DNA from: Ectocarpus siliculosus
Taxonomy: Eukaryota > Sar > Phaeophyceae > Ectocarpales > Ectocarpaceae
Direction: 5' to 3'
Length of the DNA stretch: 64,000 bases
NCBI GenBank assembly: GCA_000310025.1
Contig: FN648624.1
Coordinates: forward strand, 1,444 to 65,443
In this document: positions 58,358-64,000 of the stretch, one piece after another
How positions within the stretch are numbered: the stretch's first letter is position 1
How the letters are laid out: every line of letters begins with the position of its first letter
Program-made: the position numbers and the translations under genes
Notes under the pieces: generated by a model
The model's input: only the letters and a program-made list of their open reading frames with translations
The model's database searches: none
What the model was told of the DNA's origin: nothing

Positions 58358-60174
58358 TTAAATCCGAACAACATCGTCGTCATGACGAGGTTGGCCTGTT
58401 GTCGGTGCGGTGCTGCCACCGACATCGCCGCTAGCACTATCCTCGGATGTTCGCGGTCGCGCCGCTCCCCTCGCTCCTTGGTGGTTATTGCCCGTCCTCT
58501 TCCTGGAGGGCGTCCTGGCCGTAGAGGAGTTTCTGGCGCCCGGACGTGGAACGACGGCCAGCAGGTCCAAGACCTGCTTGCGCTCGTCCTCAGGTGTAGC
58601 TCGCTCGATGATACCGCCGAAGTCCGGTAAGTTGCAGTTGTCACCGTTGTCATCGTCGTCGAGGGGTTCATCACGACTCCCGTTGCTGTCCTCATCCACA
58701 CACAGCACTTCAGGGTCTACCGCAGCGGTAGCGACGGGGGCCAAGGAGTTGTCGCCTGCGCTGGACGGTTCAGGAAGGCTCTCGTTGTTCACCTCGTCCA
58801 GACACGCGACTCCAGCACCCGCCAATTGTTGCCTCGCTTGCGTACTGCTGGTGACGGGGGGCGAGGCTGCGGCAGCTTGGTTGGGTTTGAACCAACCATG
58901 TAACGTCGGCGACGCCTTCTTCGCGAGTATCTGTTTATTCGCCAGCTTCGTCCTGCGAATGATTGTCACATCGATTACAAGAGGATCACATTTTTTTTTT
59001 GTTCTGTTGAGGCGCAGATATACAATATTTCTCATCACGGGTTTTCACACCGAAGCTCATCGCGACAAAAGGCAGCGAAATGAAAAACATCAAACCCGCC
59101 GCCAACGCGTAGCACTCGGGAGGTCGTTACATTCGAGAGGGGCACCCAAGATTGCAAATGTGCTGCCCAACACGAAGGGACGGCAACAGAACGTTGGGAG
59201 GGGGTGGGCAAAAGCAACATATAATAGTTGCTTGAGCTCAAACTTCTTGCATTCTACAATTAATTACCAAACCCATTATTAGGCCCCAAGGATGGGGTGT
59301 TCGTTCGTGTGAATATTAATTTGTCTTTCAAGGGGGGGCGTGAGGGGCGGTTAGACTTCGGTTCCCTCGCGCGTTTGTGTTTTCAATTGTAAAGATCTTG
59401 TTGTGCCGGCTACGATACTCATCTTTCAGTGTATAGGCTTAAAGAGGCTCGAAAAATGTCCAGCATCCAGGAGGTTTTTCTCAACACTCACACCACAATA
59501 CTTCAACACATCCTTTCGGAAGGGGCATTATCTCGAAAGGGGTTGCATGCGGATACAGCAATGCGGACCGTCAGCCAAGAATGGAAGGCTCAAAATGTTC
59601 AGGTACAATTACAACCGGTTGTTTCTGCTTCTACAGGTGGGGTTGAAAACCAAAGCTTAGCCGACGACCATACACTACTATCAATAATAATATAGGTGGT
59701 GACTACGTATAACAAATACAAATATAGCGTAAACTTGGTTAAAATGGACGCTCGACCTTGCTCGACGAAATCGAACATAGCGTACGTAAATATGCATACA
59801 AACAGGCATGTGCATGTAGTCTAGTCGTTTACCTTAGGTGACACAAGATACCACGCCCCCTGGACCGATTGTCATTTTTTTTTTCGCTCATGTACAGCAG
59901 TACATCCAAAAAAGCAGCGTACATACCACTCACGTGTGCCTGCTGCTTTTTCCTCACGCGCATCGAGGTTCTCAGCCGTGATGTTCTTAGAGGTGCCGAA
60001 CTTGTGCCCGCAGCGGCAAACCCAAGCATCACCTTCCCGTGTTGCAAGCCTGGCGAAGTCATCCTCTGTCGCCAGTCTTCTCCGCCAAGCGCGCCCAGCA
60101 GAGGCAACCTGGCGCACACGTTCTTCTTCCTCTGCATCATTCGCCGCTGCTGGAGTGCTCTCCGGACTAGACAT
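58358..60174 (-). CDS. Hypothetical zinc-finger-like gene, at least two exons
   Basis: Two minus-strand coding-like blocks. The first (60174 down to about 59880) starts MSSPESTPAAANDAEEEERV and holds paired cysteines (WVCRCGHKFG and VRCFFGC, about 35 residues apart), which could bind one metal. The second (about 58950 down to 58361) reads ASPTLHGWFKPNQAAAASPP and continues into a long acidic, Ser/Pro-rich tail ending HDDDVVRI. Order and strand fit a single gene with an intron or introns between, but exon borders are not proven. The Cys-His pattern followed by a TLHGWF-like motif resembles the N-termini of some hAT/BED-type transposon proteins; this is only a suggestion. No catalytic domain is visible. 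Confidence 0.35.
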
Positions 60175-60352
60175 GGAGCGTCAGTGTCGTGTGCTTGCCG
60201 GAGGGCAGTGTAATGTGCTTGCGGGTGGCGAGAACTGCGTGCTAGAGAGGCATGGCTGCTGTTCAGCCGTCGTTCTATAGTAATGTACTACAGGGCTCGG
60301 CAGGAGGGGGGAAGGGTCGAATAATACGAAATCGCACCCCCCCCCCCCCCCC

Positions 60353-60452
60353 NNNNNNNNNNNNNNNNNNNNNNNNNNNNNNNNNNNNNNNNNNNNNNNN
60401 NNNNNNNNNNNNNNNNNNNNNNNNNNNNNNNNNNNNNNNNNNNNNNNNNNNN
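60353..60452. other. Assembly gap (100 N)
   Basis: A run of exactly 100 unknown bases flanked by a C homopolymer on the left (60336-60352) and by A/G-rich sequence on the right. The round number implies a gap of unknown size. Confidence 0.99.
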
Positions 60453-61650
60453 AGGGAAAAGGAAAAAAAAAAGGAAAAAAGACAGAGCGTAGCGAGGCCC
60501 CCCCCCACCCACCACCCCCCCCCCCTCCATTTGGTCCTTAATCCAGTTTTGAGCAGTGCATCGACATGTGCACTTGACGAGCCCCCTTGGAAGCAATGCA
60601 CAGGGGGTTTAGATGCAGGGGGTGATGGACAAGATGTCATCGCCGCTGCAGGCAATGCCAGGTTGCGGAAGTTGAGGGGGGTCAGGCGGTGCTGGGAGAC
60701 GCGCCGCATCCGGCGATGGGATTGTCGGGATCTCGCCGCCAGGCAGCTGCCTATCAGAGTTGCACGCTGCGGCTGGCGTTAGAACAGATGACGCCGCTGG
60801 AAAAGAGAGAGCAGCAGTAGATCGGGCACGGAAGGTGAACCGGTGCGGGCATTTGACGTCCCTGCAAATGGTGGGTTTGGTGGGTTCCAGACCATCGACT
60901 TTCTCTGTACGGTTGGCAGCTCTAGCAGAGGCGCTGCTGGGGGTAGCTTGACTGCCCCGGGCACACGAGACGAGGTGTCAGGAGGTGGGGCCTGGAGGGT
61001 AATCCTTCGGGGCCACAAACATGAGCGACCTGTTGGGACCTGCCCAATGACAAGGCAGCAGAGGGGCGGCGGCGTCGGCGGTGGAGTAGCGGGCGGCACA
61101 ACACACGAGCCTGTTGATCGCGGGCAAAGTACTCGCTCCGGGAGAACAGGAGGATTGCAGTCATGGCGATTCTGGTGAACGTGGAATTGCCGCAGAGGAG
61201 CAAGGGCAAGACCGCGAAATCTGCTGTGCTTTTGAACGAGGGCCAACAACAACGCGGCGTTGCCGCAGGGTGCTTCTTTCTGGTTGAGTCCGTGAGCGAT
61301 ATTGAATGATTTTGCTTGTGACGAAATATACCGAAAGTTTCTACAGGGGATTCGCGGTTAACGCGTTTCCATTTTCTGATTTGGTGTTCGTACAATTGTA
61401 GAGCGATGGTAGCTTCGCTTACGATGATACGACCAACGATGATTTTCGAAAGGAGATTCGCGGTTCAGGCGTTTCCATTCTTGAGTGTGGGTGTTTTGTT
61501 GAGCAATTGTTGTGTTCGTCTTTTTCGATGGTAAAATCCAGGCGTGTTGTCGCGGGTGTTTCGTACGACGATGTTAAAGCGGCTCCAACAACCAGCCACT
61601 CTATGATGGGGGTTCGCGGTACAGACGCTTTCATTTCATGATGTCCGCGG
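60453..61650. other. No supported gene; degenerate repeats
   Basis: Contains the inverted partner (60551-60592) of a piece at 57276-57315. Three spaced copies of a GGATTCGCGGTTAACGCGTTTCCATT-like unit lie at about 61343, 61450 and 61615. The open frames here are compositional and I could not assign any. Confidence 0.4.
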
Positions 61651-61654
61651 GCGA

Positions 61655-62060
61655 TGAAAATTTTGTCTGGGGCAGAATAAAGGGGTACGCGGGACCACGC
61701 GTATGAAAAGGAGGGGATGCAGCATAGGCGCTCCCCACAACTGATGAAAATTCACGCACGGAGGTAAACCAGTATCTAGCGTGTCGGTTGAACAGAAGGG
61801 GTACACAGGACCAGGTGTATCAGATGACGGGATGCAGCACAGGCGCTCCCGGTAGCCAATGAAAACTTACGCACGGAGGTAAACAGTATCTAGCGTGTCG
61901 GCTCAAGAGAAGGGGTTCATGTATCAAATGATTGGATGCAGCACAGGCGTTCCCGCGGCCGTTGAAAACTCACGCACACGGGTAAAACGGTATCCAGCGT
62001 GTCGGCCAAAAAATAAAGGGGTACACAGGACCCCGTGCATCAAAATTTAAAGACACCGGC
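61655..62060 (+). repeat. Minisatellite, unit about 105-120 bases
   Basis: Four units starting AAGGGGTACNCNGGACC or a close variant (about 61679, 61798, 61910, 62017). They share GGATGCAGCACAGGCG, TGAAAACTCACGCAC and GTATCTAGCGTGTCGG. The last unit is partial. Units differ at many positions, so the array is old. Confidence 0.75.
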
Positions 62061-63622
62061 GCAGGAAAAAAAAATGTTCTGGCGTCAACATGAGGTGGAA
62101 ATGGGGAGGGGAGGACAAAGTTGTAGGTGGCATTTCCGTTGTTGCTGCAGATAGGTGTGGACCCATGTACCAGACGTATCCACCTTATTGAGGGATTCGC
62201 AGTAATAGTAGCAAGCAAGGCGTCTCCATAAGCTCTTTGTCTTGTAGAAGGGGAGCAGCCCCATGATAAGAATCACTGTGTTTGTCTTGTAGGAGGAAAG
62301 GAAGCCTCACCAATGATGAGCTCTCCATGCAGTAGATAGTCAGGCGTGTTTTCCGCGGGCGTTGAATGAAGGAGGTATTGTGTGTGGCGTACCACTCGCA
62401 GCAAAGAGCGAGAGAGTTATCGTACGACATGATGGTCCGCACTTCTGTTCGAGTGAGGGACAGCAGCCATATCGACGCGTGCTGTATGGTGGTTGAGAAC
62501 TGGACTTTGTTTTTTCTGAGAGTCGAAGAGTTGTGTGTAAGCAGGCTGACGTTTGAATTTCTGAGAGTCGGAGTAAGAGTTGTATGCAAGAAGGCTCATC
62601 ATGCTTGATGTGTTTGGCAAAACAGTTGTCCCAGGATGATAGCATACACCACCGACCCCGGGGGCGCCACGATGCGCCGGAATCAAGGGGGAGGGAGGAA
62701 GTTAGGTGCTCAGATCATCGATAGTTGTTCGTCGTGCGGGGAGGGCAGTAGGAGTAAAATTGCAACAGACTATTGTTTGGGCTTTGTCGTCGGAGTAAAA
62801 CCGTGGCAGCGGCTGCAGACGTTTTGGGCTTTGTTGGGTACTAGGAAGAAGGTGATATTAAAACGTGGCCGGAAGGTTACCAGGGTCGATGACGTTGCCG
62901 GCCTTTTCTTGTTTGCGTCGTTTATCTTGCTTTTTCGGAGTACCGTTCTTGGGAGGGAGGGGTTTTGACCCGGTGGCCGGGTTTCCCCGTAGGAGTTTAT
63001 TGATTTGTTGTTTTTGCGGAAAAACCTGACTTGAGGTGGCGGAAGCACGTATCTCACAGCGGTGGTAAACTACTTTTGCGTAAAGAACCAGGGAGGGTGC
63101 TTGTGCGAGTGCGTATGTAGTCGGATCTGTAGACGAGATACATACCTGTTTCAGGTCCCCTGCACATAGATATGCGTTGGGTACAGTAGTACGACCAGAG
63201 AATGATTGTGCGGAGCCCTCACGTCAGCTGTCGTGCTCGTGGCACTCCCTGCTCTTTCCCCCCAACCGGGTGTGAGAGATAACAAGCACCTAAACATCAA
63301 GCACTCAAGTCACTGCAAAGACAACAAGGGTGTACCACTTGAGGTTGTTGACGAATAACACGTCTTTTGGCGAGGCTCCGTTATACACCATACTCCGTAG
63401 CGATGTGAGCTGTATCCTAAAGGGCATTATTCTGGAAGATCTTCGAGTTTGTGTATCTGCTGCCACTGTCAAGTTTTCCCGCAACTTTGGTTCTGAAGCC
63501 CTCCCAGGGCTCGCTATTGTTTGCTGAGTACAGCAGTACGGGCCCGCAGTAAGAAATATCTTTCTCAGAAGGATACAAAACGTGGACTTGTAGTGGGCTC
63601 CATTTTTCACGAACATTACATG
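62061..63622. other. No gene seen
   Basis: Short frames without recognisable domains. A local duplication lies at 62514-62610 (TCTGAGAGTCGAAGAGTTGTGTG and the related TCTGAGAGTCGGAGTAAGAG, each followed by AAGCAGGCT- or AAGAAGGCT-like sequence). The stretch ends where the third copy of repeat R begins. Confidence 0.45.
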
Positions 63623-64000
63623 CTAGGGTTAAGGATTGGCCCCCCGCCCCCCAATGGGGCTGGGGGCCAACATCCAGGACGGATGGTAGTGAATGTCCGG
63701 GAGGACGGAAAGAAGAAGAAGAAGGGGAGAGGATTTGTAAGGGCGGGAAGAAGGGACGCGGTGTTGGGAGAGGCAAGGAAGTGATGAAGAATTTCGGCAC
63801 TCGACGAGCGCGCGGTCCCGTCGGGGGTGAAAGGAACATGTCAGTCCGTAGTGTTGTCTATCGGAATCGAAAAGCCGAAAAATGGAGGTATACATTACGT
63901 ACACAACGACGGAGAAGGCCGACGAGGAAGGTACGAAGAGAGGAAATTGCACCCCACGTTCGAACTCGGGGTGAAAACCGCGGCAAGGATGGAGTGCGAA
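63623..64000 (+). repeat. Repeat R, copy 3 (runs off the window)
   Basis: Starts GCTAGGGTTAAGGATTGGCC, matching CTAGGGTTAAGTATTGACC at 49650, and continues in step with copies 1 and 2 through the Lys/Arg-rich stretch, GAATTTCGGCACTCGACGAG, and AAACCGCGGCAAGGA, to the window edge. The shared left end of copies 1 and 3 fixes the left border of this repeat family. Confidence 0.75.

Noticed and set aside
60779-61252. Pro-rich 157-residue minus-strand frame
   Set aside because: The composition follows from GC-rich sequence; no domain, start context or neighbour supports it.

Overview
The window is nuclear DNA from a eukaryote, most probably a brown alga or a close stramenopile relative. The assignment rests on two intron-rich genes with short exons (48 to 268 bases) and longer GT-AG introns, mixed base composition, many transposable elements, triplet and minisatellite repeats, and a PLAT-less lipoxygenase of the kind expected in an alga. 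The species is inferred, not proven. The only host genes that can be modelled with confidence are two tandem lipoxygenase paralogs on the + strand, at 7393-18510 and 30229-41171. Each has 18 coding exons with identical phases. Seventeen exon lengths match exactly and only exon 1 differs. They encode 684 and 676 residues. Both keep every expected metal ligand (two His in an HxxxxH motif, His and Asn in HAAVN, and a C-terminal Ile), so both should be active dioxygenases acting on polyunsaturated fatty acids at the head of oxylipin synthesis.

Layout. 1-2268: right part of a tyrosine-recombinase (YR) element with a 190-base direct repeat and a minisatellite between the repeat copies. 2269-4852: no clear gene; a SINE fragment on the minus strand. 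4853-6249: DNA transposon with CAGT-type inverted ends and a TA duplication. 7393-18510: lipoxygenase 1. 18511-30228: intergenic, holding a nearly intact but pol-less LTR element (20809-24980), a tRNA-derived SINE and a foldback element about 0.85 kb upstream of lipoxygenase 2. 30229-41171: lipoxygenase 2. 42758-47913: second YR element, with an 18-unit hairpin-bearing minisatellite, a coiled-coil/CCCH zinc-finger region, an uninterrupted recombinase gene and split direct repeats. 48668-49640: fossil Ty1/copia fragment on the minus strand. 49649-51960: tandem copies of an unclassified repeat (third copy at 63623-64000). 52563-55202: Mutator-like element whose inverted ends are tandem duplicated and which carries a SWIM zinc-finger remnant. 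55203-64000: repeat-rich DNA with weak hypothetical genes, a 100-base assembly gap and a roughly 110-base minisatellite.

The most unusual signal is the shared plan of the two YR elements: recombinase gene, direct repeat, spacer, same direct repeat, plus an array of short units with inverted symmetry. No reverse transcriptase is visible in the one element whose body is fully inside the window. This suggests either a Crypton-like group with split repeats or a non-autonomous relative of DIRS elements. All similarity statements were made by reading; no database search was run.
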